From NCBI GenBank assembly GCA_965261915.1, contig CBDHDW010000013.1, positions 1,550,001 through 1,614,000 on the forward strand: a DNA stretch of 64,000 bases, read 5' to 3'. This stretch comes from JAIBDK01 sp965261915. Lineage in GTDB: Bacteria > Pseudomonadota > Gammaproteobacteria > Arenicellales > Poriferihabitantaceae. The position numbers and the translations under genes were made by a program. Below, piece by piece: positions 32,452-42,156 of the stretch (position 1 is the first letter of the stretch; each line of letters opens with the position of its first letter). The notes below the pieces were generated by a model, which worked only from the letters and a program-made list of their open reading frames with translations, had not been told where the DNA came from and made no database searches.

Positions 32452-34374
32452 CTATAGTTGATCTTCGTATATTACGATTTTAGCATTCTGTCTTAACAAA
32501 TCCCGGAACTGTATATACATCTCAGCACCGTCACGCGACTCAAGTCGGGCACGGATGTTGGCAAGAACCGCTTCATCAACTGAGGCTGGATCAGCAAGCG
32601 ATACCTTTTGCAGGCTATACAACGCATAGTCTCCATTCGTTAACGCGACTCCACCGTAAACCGCTTTCCCCGCTTCAGGCGTTGTTTCCGAAAAAACCCG
32701 ATCAGCCAATAGCGATAATCCCTGAGGGACATCCTGCCGATGACTCGCTAATGTGGCGGGGGTGAGTTCTTTCTTGGCGATATAAATATCCCAGTTGGTC
32801 TGGTTCGGATTTAACGCTTCTAGTTCACTCAGCATTTCAGCGCCTATTTCCAACACACGGGACTGGGAAGCTTCTGCCTTGATCCCATCCTCAACGAGAT
32901 TTCGAACTTCTTGCAGAGGTTTAGTGCTTTGTGCTTCGTACTCATTTTTCTTAACTGCGATTAGTTTATCAAATCCAATTTCAATAGCAGAACTTACTAG
33001 ATTTTCTGTTAATACATCTTCAGAAAATGCGGCATTGCGGAGCAGAGCGAGCTCTGCAATTCCAGCTCCGGACGTCTGTGTAAACCATTCACTTGTCTGA
33101 ATTGGCAAATCAATCTCATCCGCAGCAGTAGTCAAATTGTCGGGGTCTTCAAATACCAGATTCTTGAAAGACTCTGCAAGTTCAGAAAAAGTTTGCTCTG
33201 CCTGAATAGTTGCAACCTCCTCAACAACCAGATCCCGAACTTCATCCAGAGATTGCTGTTCCCCTTCCCTTAACTCAGTGAGCTTGATCAGGTGATAGCC
33301 GTATTGGGTTTCGATTGGACCGCGAATTTCACCGGCCTCCATTTCAAACACTGCATCTTCAAATGGTTTAACCATTTGGTCTCGGGCAATCACACCGAGG
33401 TCGCCGCCACTCAAGCTTGAGCCTGGATCGTCAGAATGCTGCTCAGCAAATTCAGCAAAATCAGCACCTCTATCGACTTGTTCCAGCAACTCGTTTGCCA
33501 GCTCAAGTTTTTCAACTTTCTCTTCTTCGCTGGCGGATTGACTAACGCTAATTAATATATGACTGGCGCGTCGACTTTCAGCGGTTTTATATCGCCCCTT
33601 GATTTCTTCAAACAGTAGAGTAACTTCTTCTTCAGAAGGCGTAATTGTTGATTTCAATGCCTCTACACTAAGCTCAATATAGTCAACACGCATTCTCGCC
33701 GGATTTTGAAAGCTCTCGCTATTTCTATTGTAGTAACTTTCGATCGCCTGCTCATCGACTTCAATTTCGTCAATAAATCGATCAGCTTTTATCAGTGCAT
33801 AACTCGACTTTCTTTGTTGATTCTGCAAAGAAACCAGCATTTGAATATCGTTCTGTGTTGCAAATCCCGACTCGCTGATACCGTTGGATAGTTGGCTAAC
33901 GGTCTGATTTGCCCGTTGATATTGTTCAAAACCCTGCGGTGTGAACTGATTGGCAGCAAGGATCGCTTCATATTGCTGCAGATTAAATTTACCATCAACC
34001 TGAAATGCTGGCTGTTGCTGAATCAGAGTTGAGAGTTGTTCGTCGGAAAGACGATAATTATTCTCACTGGTATATTGGGCTAAAACACGATTGTCGATCA
34101 GATTCTCCAGTACACGTTCCCGAATTCCCAAAGTTTCGAGTAGTTGCGGATCAAAATTGGCCCCCAGACGTTGCGACAACGTTTGTGTTTGTAATGACAG
34201 GTCGTTTTGATACGTGTAGGTCGAAATATCTTCACCATTTACTTTGGCTACCGATAATTCACCGCCACCTTCGAAGTATGAACTGATTCCCCACAATGCA
34301 AATGGAATAACCAGTAGAATGACGATGACCCATGCAATCCAGCCGGTTGCTCGTTCACGTATGGCGGTAAGCAT
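32452..34374 (-). CDS. ppiD: Periplasmic folding chaperone PpiD (SurA_N/parvulin-like)
   Basis: 640 residues. One N-terminal membrane anchor (WIAWVIVILLVIPFALWGI), a SurA_N-type chaperone domain (NRVLAQYTSENNYRLSDEQL), and a parvulin-like domain (about residues 265-365: RRASHILISV, FAEFAEQHSDDPGSSLSGGDLG, TQYGYHLIKLTE), then a C-terminal region. It acts at the Sec translocon exit in the periplasm. Downstream of hupB with two tRNAs between, as in many gammaproteobacteria. Confidence 0.93.
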   Translation of the reverse strand: MLTAIRERATGWIAWVIVILLVIPFALWGISSYFEGGGELSVAKVNGEDISTYTYQNDLSLQTQTLSQRLGANFDPQLLETLGIRERVLENLIDNRVLAQYTSENNYRLSDEQLSTLIQQQPAFQVDGKFNLQQYEAILAANQFTPQGFEQYQRANQTVSQLSNGISESGFATQNDIQMLVSLQNQQRKSSYALIKADRFIDEIEVDEQAIESYYNRNSESFQNPARMRVDYIELSVEALKSTITPSEEEVTLLFEEIKGRYKTAESRRASHILISVSQSASEEEKVEKLELANELLEQVDRGADFAEFAEQHSDDPGSSLSGGDLGVIARDQMVKPFEDAVFEMEAGEIRGPIETQYGYHLIKLTELREGEQQSLDEVRDLVVEEVATIQAEQTFSELAESFKNLVFEDPDNLTTAADEIDLPIQTSEWFTQTSGAGIAELALLRNAAFSEDVLTENLVSSAIEIGFDKLIAVKKNEYEAQSTKPLQEVRNLVEDGIKAEASQSRVLEIGAEMLSELEALNPNQTNWDIYIAKKELTPATLASHRQDVPQGLSLLADRVFSETTPEAGKAVYGGVALTNGDYALYSLQKVSLADPASVDEAVLANIRARLESRDGAEMYIQFRDLLRQNAKIVIYEDQL

Positions 34375-34450
34375 TGCTAATACTCCTGAATCTCGAAGTG
34401 GAGAAAAATGTTAAATCAATTGTCACAATTTTTTTGTCTAATCTTTATAG

Positions 34451-34481
34451 AAAATGCGAGATCACAAGGATCTCGCATTTT
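34451..34481 (-). terminator. Intrinsic terminator after the tRNA-Val/Asp pair
   Basis: A perfect 13-bp stem AAAATGCGAGATC / GATCTCGCATTTT with a 5-nt loop. The flanking A and T runs make it usable on both strands. It lies 7 bp past the tRNA-Asp 3' end and separates it from ppiD. Confidence 0.88.
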
Positions 34482-34487
34482 ATACAT

Positions 34488-34564
34488 TGGCGGAGCGGAC
34501 GGGACTCGAACCCGCGACCCCCGGCGTGACAGGCCGGTATTCTAACCAACTGAACTACCGCTCC
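34488..34564 (-). tRNA. tRNA-Asp (GUC)
   Basis: 77 nt with encoded CCA. Acceptor GGAGCGG/CCGCTCC; anticodon loop CTGTCAC contains GTC. Confidence 0.97.
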
Positions 34565-34570
34565 TGATGT

Positions 34571-34646
34571 TGGTGGGCGCTGCAGGGATCGAACCTGCGA
34601 CCCTCGCCTTGTAAGGGCGATGCTCTCCCAGCTGAGCTAAGCGCCC
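34571..34646 (-). tRNA. tRNA-Val (UAC)
   Basis: 76 nt with encoded CCA. Acceptor GGGCGCT/AGCGCCC; anticodon loop CTTACAA contains TAC. It lies 12 bp after hupB and 6 bp before tRNA-Asp, so it is probably processed from a hupB-tRNA transcript. Confidence 0.97.
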
Positions 34647-34658
34647 GGAAAAGGCGCG

Positions 34659-34931
34659 CTAGTTTACGGCATCTTTTAGTGCTTTTCCAGCTTTAAATTT
34701 AGCTGCTCTGGATGCAGCAATCTGGATGGTTTCTCCGGTTCGAGGATTACGTCCGGTACGTGCTGCACGGTTAGAAACGGAAAAAGTTCCGAATCCGATC
34801 AGAGATACAGAATCACCGTTTGCAAGTGCTTTTTCGATTGCATCAAAAACGGCGTCAACCGCACTGCCTGTGTCCGTTTTTGACAGGTTGGCATTTGCCG
34901 CTACTGCATCTATAAGTTCAGCTTTATTCAT
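34659..34931 (-). CDS. hupB: DNA-binding protein HU-beta
   Basis: 90 residues, exact family length. Dimer core MNKAELIDAVA...LSKTDT, GFGTFSV, and the DNA-binding arm signature RAARTGRNPRTGETI. Nucleoid protein. Start follows AGAGGAAAT. Between lon and tRNA-Val, the conserved position of hupB. Confidence 0.97.
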   Translation of the reverse strand: MNKAELIDAVAANANLSKTDTGSAVDAVFDAIEKALANGDSVSLIGFGTFSVSNRAARTGRNPRTGETIQIAASRAAKFKAGKALKDAVN

Positions 34932-35342
34932 AGTCTTATTTCCTCTTTACTGTAAGTTAAATATGTCTTTGTGTTTATCGGGACACCATTGTCAGTGCGA
35001 TGTTGCCCTTTCGTATTCCCACTGTTACAAGGTTGCCATTATGATTTGTGTCATCTCGATAGAGCCAAATTCACTGCCCCAATTTGTTCGACAACGATTT
35101 AATCATAATAAATTATTCGTCTGAAAAGCAATAAGAATAAAGGGATTTCCTGCACAGATTGAAAAATATTTTACTTGCATTTTAATCTGTTTTAGTCTTC
35201 TGAAAATTGCCGGGCCACAGCGGGGTTTTAATCCAACCCCATATAACAGATTCAATATATTTGCTAACTGTCTGATCCTTAAGCTATCGAACTTGATAAA
35301 ACCAAACCCAAGCCAATAGCGACAACAATAAATTATAAAATT
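34932..35342. other. lon-hupB intergenic region
   Basis: About 410 bp. No gene is supported; it holds the hupB leader and presumably its own promoter, but I could not assign a confident -35/-10 pair. A 132-codon frame running through it is the antisense shadow of hupB plus noncoding DNA. Confidence 0.5.
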
Positions 35343-37781
35343 CTAGTGCGCAATGATCTCAGATTGATTGGTTTCGGTGTCGTCCGTTTTTTTCTCAACG
35401 GCAACCTGTTTTTCAGTTTCTTCACTGCTTGATCGCGGTTGAGGAGCTGATTCGAGTGCAATTTCGATCACTTCATCGATCCATTTGACCGGAATTATCT
35501 CTAAATCCTGTTTGACGTTGTCAGGTATTTCGGCCAGGTCGCGCTTATTTTCGCGAGGAATAATGGCCTGTTTGATCCCTGCTCTATGTGCTGCCAGCAG
35601 CTTTTCTTTTAACCCGCCAATCGGTAATACCTCACCACGCAGTGTTATCTCGCCAGTCATTGCCACTGATGACAACGCAGGAATGCCTGTGAGAGTAGAA
35701 ACGATCGAGGTACACATACCAATTCCCGCACTTGGGCCGTCTTTTGGAGTCGCACCCTCCGGAACGTGAACATGCATATCCTGCGATGCGTAGAACTCAG
35801 GATCAACACCCCATTGCTGACTGCGGCTACGTACCACACTCATTGCGGCGGTAATGGATTCCTGCATAACGTCGCCCAGTTTACCGGTGTAAACATGTTT
35901 GCCTTTTCCGGGCATAACAACCGCTTCGATGGTAAGCAACTCGCCGCCAACTTCAGTCCAGGCAAGGCCAGTGACCTGACCAACCTTGTTCTCTTTCTCC
36001 GCATCGTTTCGTCTGAATCTCTGCACTCCAAGATACTTCTCCAGTTTGGCTGGCGTAACATTGATTTTCTTGCTTGATTTGCCTAGCAAAAGCTGTTTTA
36101 CAATTTTTCGGTAAATCTTGGAAATCTCGCGCTCCAGGCTTCTCACACCCGCTTCTCTGGTGTACGAAGCAATGATCTCCTTTACCGACTTTGGGCTAAT
36201 ATTTACTTCAGACTCCTTCACACCATTATTCTTTCGTTGCTTAGGCAACAGGTAACGGTGGGCGATTTCCTGCTTTTCTTCATCGGTATATCCTGAAATT
36301 CTGATCACTTCCATTCGATCCAGTAGTGGCCCGGGAATATTCAGGGTGTTTGCCGTAGCAATAAACATGACATCCGACAGATCATAATCCACTTCCAGGT
36401 AATGGTCGCCAAATTTGTGGTTTTGCTCTGGATCGAGAACCTCAAGCAATGCAGAAGAAGGATCGCCACGGAAATCCATCGACATCTTATCTACTTCATC
36501 CAGCATGAATAAGGGGTTTCGGGTTTTGGCTTTCGACAGGTTCTGAATGATTTTGCCTGGCATCGAGCCGATATAGGTTCGTCGATGACCACGAATCTCC
36601 GCTTCGTCACGCACACCGCCTAGAGACATTCGTATAAATTTTCGATTTGTTGCCCTCGCAATAGACTCGCCGAGCGATGTTTTACCAACACCGGGAGGTC
36701 CGATCAGACAAAGGATCGCTGCCCTGGATTTTTTAACTCTTTTTTGTACTGCCAGATATTCCAGGATGCGATCCTTCACCTTCTCCAATCCGTAGTGGTC
36801 TGTATCGAGCACGGTTTGAGCCTTTGAAAGATCCCGGGAAATCCTGGAGCTCTTCTTCCACGGCAGCGCCAACAGCCAGTCGATATAGTTTCGAACCACC
36901 GTCGCTTCTGCAGACATTGGCGACATCATCTTGAGTTTTTTCAGCTCACTTTCTGCCTTTTCCATGGCCTCCTCCGACATGCCGGATTCGGCAATCTTTT
37001 CAGCCAGCTCATCATTTTCATTACCCGCCTCGTCCATTTCGCCCAACTCTTTCTGAATCGCCTTCATTTGCTCGTTCAGATAGTACTCCCGCTGGCCTTT
37101 TTCCATTTGCTTTTTAACGCGACTTCTAATTTGTTTCTCAACCTGAAGCAAATCGATTTCCGCATCCATCACCCCAAAGATATGTTCTAACCTGTCTTTG
37201 GGGTCGTACAGTTCGAGAATCGCCTGTTTTTCTTTATTCTTGAGATTAAGATGTGCGGCGATTGTATCGGCAACACGGCCCAGATCATCAATACCGCCCA
37301 ATGAGGTTAAAATTTCAGGCGGTATTTTGGGATTCAGTTTGACGTATTTTTCAAATTCACCGGAAACCGTACGTAACAGAATATCAGCTTCTTTGTCGGA
37401 TATATCAATATCATTCCTGGACTCTGCCTCACAGGTAAAACCAGCATCCGTATTCTCAAGATCACTGGTATAACGGATTACCGAGGCACGGCACTCTCCT
37501 TCGACCAGAACCTTAACCGTACCATCCGGCATCTTTAACATTTGCAAAATCGACGCCACCGTTCCGGTGGTGTAAATATCCTCAACACCCGGGTCGTCTT
37601 CAGCGGCATCTTTTTGCGCAATCAACAATATGCTTTTGCCACTTTCCACTGCCATTTCGAGAGCATGTATCGAACGCGCCCGCCCTACAAACAAAGGAAT
37701 GACCATATGCGGAAACACGACCACATCACGCAATGGTAGTACTGGAAGTTCTAATATTTCTGAAGCAGTGGTATCTGTCAT
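35343..37781 (-). CDS. lon: ATP-dependent Lon protease
   Basis: 812 residues. N-terminal substrate-binding domain (LPLRDVVVFPHMVIPLFVGR), coiled coil, AAA+ module with Walker A GPPGVGKTS, and a Ser-Lys protease domain with catalytic Ser in PKDGPSAGIG and Lys in GGLKEKLLAAHRAG. The tail after residue 780 is acidic and Lys-rich. It degrades misfolded and regulatory proteins. Order clpX-lon-hupB is conserved. Confidence 0.97.
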   Translation of the reverse strand: MTDTTASEILELPVLPLRDVVVFPHMVIPLFVGRARSIHALEMAVESGKSILLIAQKDAAEDDPGVEDIYTTGTVASILQMLKMPDGTVKVLVEGECRASVIRYTSDLENTDAGFTCEAESRNDIDISDKEADILLRTVSGEFEKYVKLNPKIPPEILTSLGGIDDLGRVADTIAAHLNLKNKEKQAILELYDPKDRLEHIFGVMDAEIDLLQVEKQIRSRVKKQMEKGQREYYLNEQMKAIQKELGEMDEAGNENDELAEKIAESGMSEEAMEKAESELKKLKMMSPMSAEATVVRNYIDWLLALPWKKSSRISRDLSKAQTVLDTDHYGLEKVKDRILEYLAVQKRVKKSRAAILCLIGPPGVGKTSLGESIARATNRKFIRMSLGGVRDEAEIRGHRRTYIGSMPGKIIQNLSKAKTRNPLFMLDEVDKMSMDFRGDPSSALLEVLDPEQNHKFGDHYLEVDYDLSDVMFIATANTLNIPGPLLDRMEVIRISGYTDEEKQEIAHRYLLPKQRKNNGVKESEVNISPKSVKEIIASYTREAGVRSLEREISKIYRKIVKQLLLGKSSKKINVTPAKLEKYLGVQRFRRNDAEKENKVGQVTGLAWTEVGGELLTIEAVVMPGKGKHVYTGKLGDVMQESITAAMSVVRSRSQQWGVDPEFYASQDMHVHVPEGATPKDGPSAGIGMCTSIVSTLTGIPALSSVAMTGEITLRGEVLPIGGLKEKLLAAHRAGIKQAIIPRENKRDLAEIPDNVKQDLEIIPVKWIDEVIEIALESAPQPRSSSEETEKQVAVEKKTDDTETNQSEIIAH

Positions 37782-37954
37782 GATGGTAAGATTTTAAATT
37801 CGCAATGGCTATCTTGCTAGTTGAGGTCAGTCGCTGAAATTTAAACCAAGAATGTCATATTCGATGAAAATTGGTTCAATAGCAAATGTTCCTGCATTGT
37901 CCAAGAGCAGGCGCGCTCAGTCTTAAGCAGAATGAAAACTAATCAGACAAATGT

Positions 37955-39235
37955 TTACTGAGACACCGCCGCCTTCGGTTCATTTTCATCTTCGTAAACA
38001 TATAAGGGCCTGGAACCTTCCGTAATAACTGACCCATCGACAACCACTTTTTTGATATGACCTTCCATAGAAGGCAACTCATACATTGTCTCAATCAGGA
38101 TATTCTCCATAATAGAACGCAATCCGCGAGCACCCGATTTACGCTCCATTGCCTGCACTGCAATTTCGTGAAGTGCATCTTCTCTGAATTCCAATTCCAC
38201 GCCTTCATATTTAAACAGGCTTTGATACTGTTTGGTAAGCGCATTTTTTGGCTCAACCAGAATTCGAACCAAAGATTCTTTATCCAGTTCTTCCAGTGTG
38301 GCAATGACGGGTAATCTGCCGATGAACTCCGGAATTAATCCATACTTGATTAGATCTTCCGGTTCAAGTTGATCTAATAGTTCGCTCGACCTTTCGGTGG
38401 CAGATTTTTCTTTGATGTCAGCGCCAAAACCAATTCCAGATTTTTCTGTACGATTCTGGATGACGCTTTCAATACCTGCGAATGCACCACCGCAAATAAA
38501 TAAAATATTTCGAGTGTCAACCTGCAGAAATTCCTGTTGAGGATGTTTGCGTCCGCCTTGCGGAGGAATTGAGGCAACCGTGCCTTCAATTAATTTTAAC
38601 AATGCCTGCTGCACCCCTTCACCGGATACGTCTCGTGTAATAGACGGGTTTTCTGCTTTCCTGGAAACCTTATCGATTTCGTCAATATAAACGATACCAA
38701 CCTGCGCTTTTTCTGTATCGTAGTCACAGGTTTTCAGTAACTTCTGAATGATGTTTTCCACATCCTCCCCGACATAACCTGCCTCGGTAAGCGTGGTGGC
38801 ATCTGCGATAGTAAAAGGAACATTTAATTGACGTGCCAGAGTTTCCGCCAACAAGGTTTTCCCTGAGCCAGTTGGCCCAATGAGCAAGATATTACTTTTT
38901 GAGATATCGACTTCAGCGCCGCTTTCTTCGTTTTCTATTCTTTTATAGTGGTTATACACCGCCACTGAAAGCATCCGTTTTGCCACTTGCTGTCCAATGA
39001 CATAATCATCCAGTATACGGTGAATTTCCTTTGGTTTTGGAAAGCTTTTCTCATTCTCCTGACCGGAAATTTCAGTACTGGTTTCTTCTCGAATGATTTC
39101 GTTGCACAGATCAACGCATTCATCGCAGATGAATACTGAGGGACCAGCAATGAGTTTTCTGACCTCATGCTGACTTTTTCCACAAAATGAGCAGTAAAGC
39201 AGTTTGTCGCTTTTATTCGAAGTATCGTCTGGCAT
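37955..39235 (-). CDS. clpX: ClpX, ATPase subunit of Clp protease
   Basis: 426 residues. N-terminal C4 zinc finger (CSFCG ... CDECVDLC), Walker A GPTGSGKTLLAETLA, Walker B VYIDEIDKV, pore loop GYVGEDV and ClpP-binding IGF-type loop (SGIGFGADI). It unfolds tagged substrates and feeds ClpP. 125 bp after clpP. Confidence 0.97.
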   Translation of the reverse strand: MPDDTSNKSDKLLYCSFCGKSQHEVRKLIAGPSVFICDECVDLCNEIIREETSTEISGQENEKSFPKPKEIHRILDDYVIGQQVAKRMLSVAVYNHYKRIENEESGAEVDISKSNILLIGPTGSGKTLLAETLARQLNVPFTIADATTLTEAGYVGEDVENIIQKLLKTCDYDTEKAQVGIVYIDEIDKVSRKAENPSITRDVSGEGVQQALLKLIEGTVASIPPQGGRKHPQQEFLQVDTRNILFICGGAFAGIESVIQNRTEKSGIGFGADIKEKSATERSSELLDQLEPEDLIKYGLIPEFIGRLPVIATLEELDKESLVRILVEPKNALTKQYQSLFKYEGVELEFREDALHEIAVQAMERKSGARGLRSIMENILIETMYELPSMEGHIKKVVVDGSVITEGSRPLYVYEDENEPKAAVSQ

Positions 39236-39360
39236 AGAAATGATGGATTGGCGCTGGAATGCGGCGAATTCTTATTCTGGAATGCTTAAGATTGCCGATT
39301 TTGGATCGAATTTGCAAGTCCCATTGCTGGTAAAACAACCTAAACTGACGAGAAACCAGA

Positions 39361-39990
39361 TTAACTGCGTTTTTCCAAAATGGAATCAATCAGGCCATAC
39401 TCAGCCGCATCACTAGCACTCATAAAATTATCACGGTCCGTATCTTTAGAAATTTGATCCATGGTCTGGCCCGTGTGATCCGACAAAATTTTATTCAGTC
39501 GTTCGCGCGTGGAAAGAATCTCTTTGGCATGGATTTCAATATCAGTAGCCTGACCCTGGGATCCGCCCATCGGTTGATGAATCATAACTCTGGAATGCGG
39601 CAACGCATGTCTTTTTTCCTTTTCACCACCCGCCAGAATGACCGCAGCCATGCTTGCCGCCTGGCCTATACAAACTGTACTTACATCTGGTCGTATAAAC
39701 TGCATGGTGTCATAGATTGCCAGTCCGGAGGTTACGATCCCCCCCGGGCTATTGATGTACAGGGAGATATCTTTTTCCGGATTCTCCGATTCAAGGAACA
39801 ACAACTGAGCCACAATCAGGTTTGCCATGTGGTCATCAACCGAACCCACCATAAATACCACTCGCTCTTTTAATAGACGAGAATAAATATCGAATGCGCG
39901 CTCACCACGTCCGGTGGATTCCACCACCATCGGCACCAGCCCCAGATCAGTAATATCTGAAGACGTTGCCGTTGTTTTAAATTGAGACAT
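39361..39990 (-). CDS. clpP: ClpP protease proteolytic subunit
   Basis: 209 residues. Catalytic Ser in GQAASMAAVILAGG, His in HSRVMIHQP, Asp in KDTDRDNFMSA. Forms the tetradecameric chamber used with ClpX. Preceded by tig with 66 bp between. Confidence 0.97.
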   Translation of the reverse strand: MSQFKTTATSSDITDLGLVPMVVESTGRGERAFDIYSRLLKERVVFMVGSVDDHMANLIVAQLLFLESENPEKDISLYINSPGGIVTSGLAIYDTMQFIRPDVSTVCIGQAASMAAVILAGGEKEKRHALPHSRVMIHQPMGGSQGQATDIEIHAKEILSTRERLNKILSDHTGQTMDQISKDTDRDNFMSASDAAEYGLIDSILEKRS

Positions 39991-40056
39991 ATTTACCAGT
40001 TCTCGTTTAGGTCTTTAGGTAGGCTATCGGATTATTCGCTATTGTAGCCGGAAAAG

Positions 40057-41358
40057 TCAGGCTGCCGTTGAATTCATAAAATCCTTAAATAACATTTCCT
40101 TTTCTTCAACAGTTGCGGTTTCCAGCATTTTTTCAACAATCTGGTCTTCCATCACCATAGCTTCAATATTTTTTACACGCTCTGCATCGGACATGTGCCA
40201 GTTCACATAAGCCTCTGAATCTTCATAGCTCTGAGCCATTTCTTCCAGCCGTGCGCGAAGCGCCGCCTGATCAGGTTTGATTTCAGCTTTCTCGACAATT
40301 TCACGCGCAATCAATCCCAATACAACACGTCGTTTAGCTTCTTCAGCATAGACATCACGATCAATATTATCTGCGGGTAATCCCTGAGAAGTCATCTGTT
40401 CAGTTACCCTGTTCACAGAACGAGTAATTTCTTCTTCGACAAGCGCCTTCGGGACTTCAAATGCGTTGCTCTCGTGCAACGCATTCATGACACTATCTCG
40501 CATCGATACGCGAAACCGGGAATCCAGTTCCCGTTGAAGGTTGGTTTTGATTTCTTCCTTCATCTTTGCGATTCCACCTTCAGTAATACCGAGGGTTTTG
40601 GCAAACCTGTCATCCATTTCAGGCAGTTCTGATTTCTCAACCAGCTTAACATTCACCTGAAATTCGACCTCTTTGCCTGCAACTTCTTCGCTGCCGTAAT
40701 CTTCGGGGAAAGAAAACCGGATCTGCTTCTCATCACCCGCTTTTGCCCGGTCCAGACCTTTGTCAAACTGTTCCAGCATCTGGCCTTCGCCGAGCAGGAA
40801 CTGAAAATCTTCGGCGCTGCCGCCATTGAAAGATTCACCATCGATTTTGCCGTCAAAATCGATGGTTAGACGATCACCTTGCGAAGCCGCACCCTCTTTT
40901 TCAACAAAGTTCGCATTTCGCATCTGAATATCTTCGAGTGTGCGAATAATATCTTCTTCAGCTACTTCGACTACGGGTTTTTCGATTGTTTTGCCTTCCA
41001 GCGTTGGTGAAGGAATTTCAGGAAACAGCTCGATGGTCGCGACATACTGCAAGTCTTGTCCCGGCTCATAAGGAGTGGGCTCGATAGAGACCAGTCCAGC
41101 AGGAACGATTTTTTCCTGGGCCAACGCATCCACGTAACTTGAGTTAAGGGTTTCGCTGATCACATCATTCGTAACCTGTGGTGTGTAGCGCTTTGCAATC
41201 ACGCTTTGAGGTGCTTTCCCTGGTCGAAACCCTGGGATTTTCGCCTTGCGTGCGACATCCTTGAGACGTTTGCTAACCTCAAACTGGATATCTTCAGACG
41301 GAACTGAAATAGTAAGTTTGCGCTCGATAGCGCCAGATTGTTCTACTGATACTTGCAT
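40057..41358 (-). CDS. tig: Trigger factor
   Basis: 433 residues. The ribosome-docking loop motif GFRPGKAP (residues about 43-50), the central FKBP-type PPIase domain (GDRLTIDFDGKIDGESFNGG and LGEGQMLEQFDKGL) and the C-terminal chaperone arms. First chaperone to meet nascent chains. It follows the four-tRNA cluster and precedes clpP-clpX-lon, a classic proteostasis order. Confidence 0.97.
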   Translation of the reverse strand: MQVSVEQSGAIERKLTISVPSEDIQFEVSKRLKDVARKAKIPGFRPGKAPQSVIAKRYTPQVTNDVISETLNSSYVDALAQEKIVPAGLVSIEPTPYEPGQDLQYVATIELFPEIPSPTLEGKTIEKPVVEVAEEDIIRTLEDIQMRNANFVEKEGAASQGDRLTIDFDGKIDGESFNGGSAEDFQFLLGEGQMLEQFDKGLDRAKAGDEKQIRFSFPEDYGSEEVAGKEVEFQVNVKLVEKSELPEMDDRFAKTLGITEGGIAKMKEEIKTNLQRELDSRFRVSMRDSVMNALHESNAFEVPKALVEEEITRSVNRVTEQMTSQGLPADNIDRDVYAEEAKRRVVLGLIAREIVEKAEIKPDQAALRARLEEMAQSYEDSEAYVNWHMSDAERVKNIEAMVMEDQIVEKMLETATVEEKEMLFKDFMNSTAA

Positions 41359-41443
41359 AAAGCGGTTATTCCTCTTTCACGTTCGAGATTTTTGAACGTT
41401 TCTCAACAATACATTCATACCGGTTTTTATTCGGAAACTGTGA

Positions 41444-41528
<85 letters not shown>

Positions 41529-41599
41529 AACTCACAATTCGCCAAATATCTGCATAACAAAATATTAGCAGTACTCGGCATCATTAGATTGTAGTTGGA

Positions 41600-41675
41600 T
41601 GGGGTGAACGATGGGACTCGAACCCACGACGACCGGAATCACAATCCGGGGCTCTACCAACTGAGCTACGCTCAC
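41600..41675 (-). tRNA. tRNA-His (GUG)
   Basis: 76 nt with encoded CCA and discriminator C73. The base before the 5' end (41676) is a G in RNA sense, the extra G-1 that pairs with C73 in tRNA-His. Anticodon loop TTGTGAT contains GTG. Confidence 0.96.
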
Positions 41676-41740
41676 CATAATCAAACCACACTCCAAAAAC
41701 TTCCACCATTTTGTTCATCAACCAAGTTGACAAAAAAGAA

Positions 41741-42138
41741 TGGCGCGCCCGACAGGACTCGAACCTGTAACCTACGGCTTAGCTTACCCGCTACGGCTTT
41801 CACCGCCGCCGGGAAACCAGAAATACACTTCGTATTCTCGAATCCCGATGTTTGTGGTCTGGACTATATCTTCACCATTTCAGGTGGGGCACGTATAGTC
41901 TCTACGGATCCCCGCGACAAAATTTTCTAATTCTGCCCCCGGTTTCCTCGGTATTGCCATCGCCAACAAGCCACTTAAAAACAACCCGTTGCGTTAAGGT
42001 TTCACCGATACAGTGCCCTCCACTTCGACAGTTTCTTATTCCCGCCGAAGGCTCCTGTGATTCATCGTCAGTGCGACATAATAAAGCCCTGCGATGAAGC
42101 TCAAAGGCCGTTGCTCTATCCGGTTGAGCTACGGGCGC
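41741..42138 (-). tRNA. tRNA-Arg (UCU) gene interrupted by a group I intron
   Basis: Exon 1 is 42104-42138 (35 nt, starting GCGCCCGTAGC and ending ACGGCCTT); exon 2 is 41741-41782 (42 nt, starting CTAAGCCGT and ending with encoded CCA). Joined they make a 77-nt tRNA: acceptor GCGCCCG/CGGGCGC, anticodon stem ACGGC/GCCGT and a 7-base loop CTTCTAA with anticodon TCT. The interruption is after U34. It lies between tRNA-Pro and tRNA-His, where tRNA-Arg sits in related genomes. An ordinary tRNA scan may miss it because the gene is 398 bp long. Splicing would be needed to decode AGA/AGG unless another gene exists elsewhere. Confidence 0.93.
41783..42103 (-). ncRNA. Group I self-splicing intron (IC3-like) in tRNA-Arg
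   Basis: 321 nt, no ORF. On the minus strand the conserved core appears in order: CGGTGAAACC (P5/J5-4 side, about 41998-42008), ATGGCAATACCGAG (P4/P5 partner), the R-side GAGACTATACGTGCC (about 41886-41902), CCACCTGAAATGGTG, and the S-side AAGATATAGTCC (41861-41872), where ACTATA and TATAGT can pair as P7. The intron ends with G (omega-G) before CTAAGCC. These segments match the layout I recall for the Azoarcus tRNA-Ile intron. P1 is not clean: GGCCTT pairs with AGGGCT at about 42088, but that puts an A, not the usual G, opposite the last exon U. Confidence 0.92.
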
Positions 42139-42156
42139 AACAGATAAAACGAAAAC

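Noticed and set aside
34726..35124. 132-codon plus-strand frame across hupB
   Set aside because: First half is the antisense of hupB and the second half is noncoding DNA.
41760..42120. Separate unknown ORFs (for example 95 codons at 41902) in the tRNA-Arg region
   Set aside because: They cross the group I intron core and tRNA exons and have no coding support.
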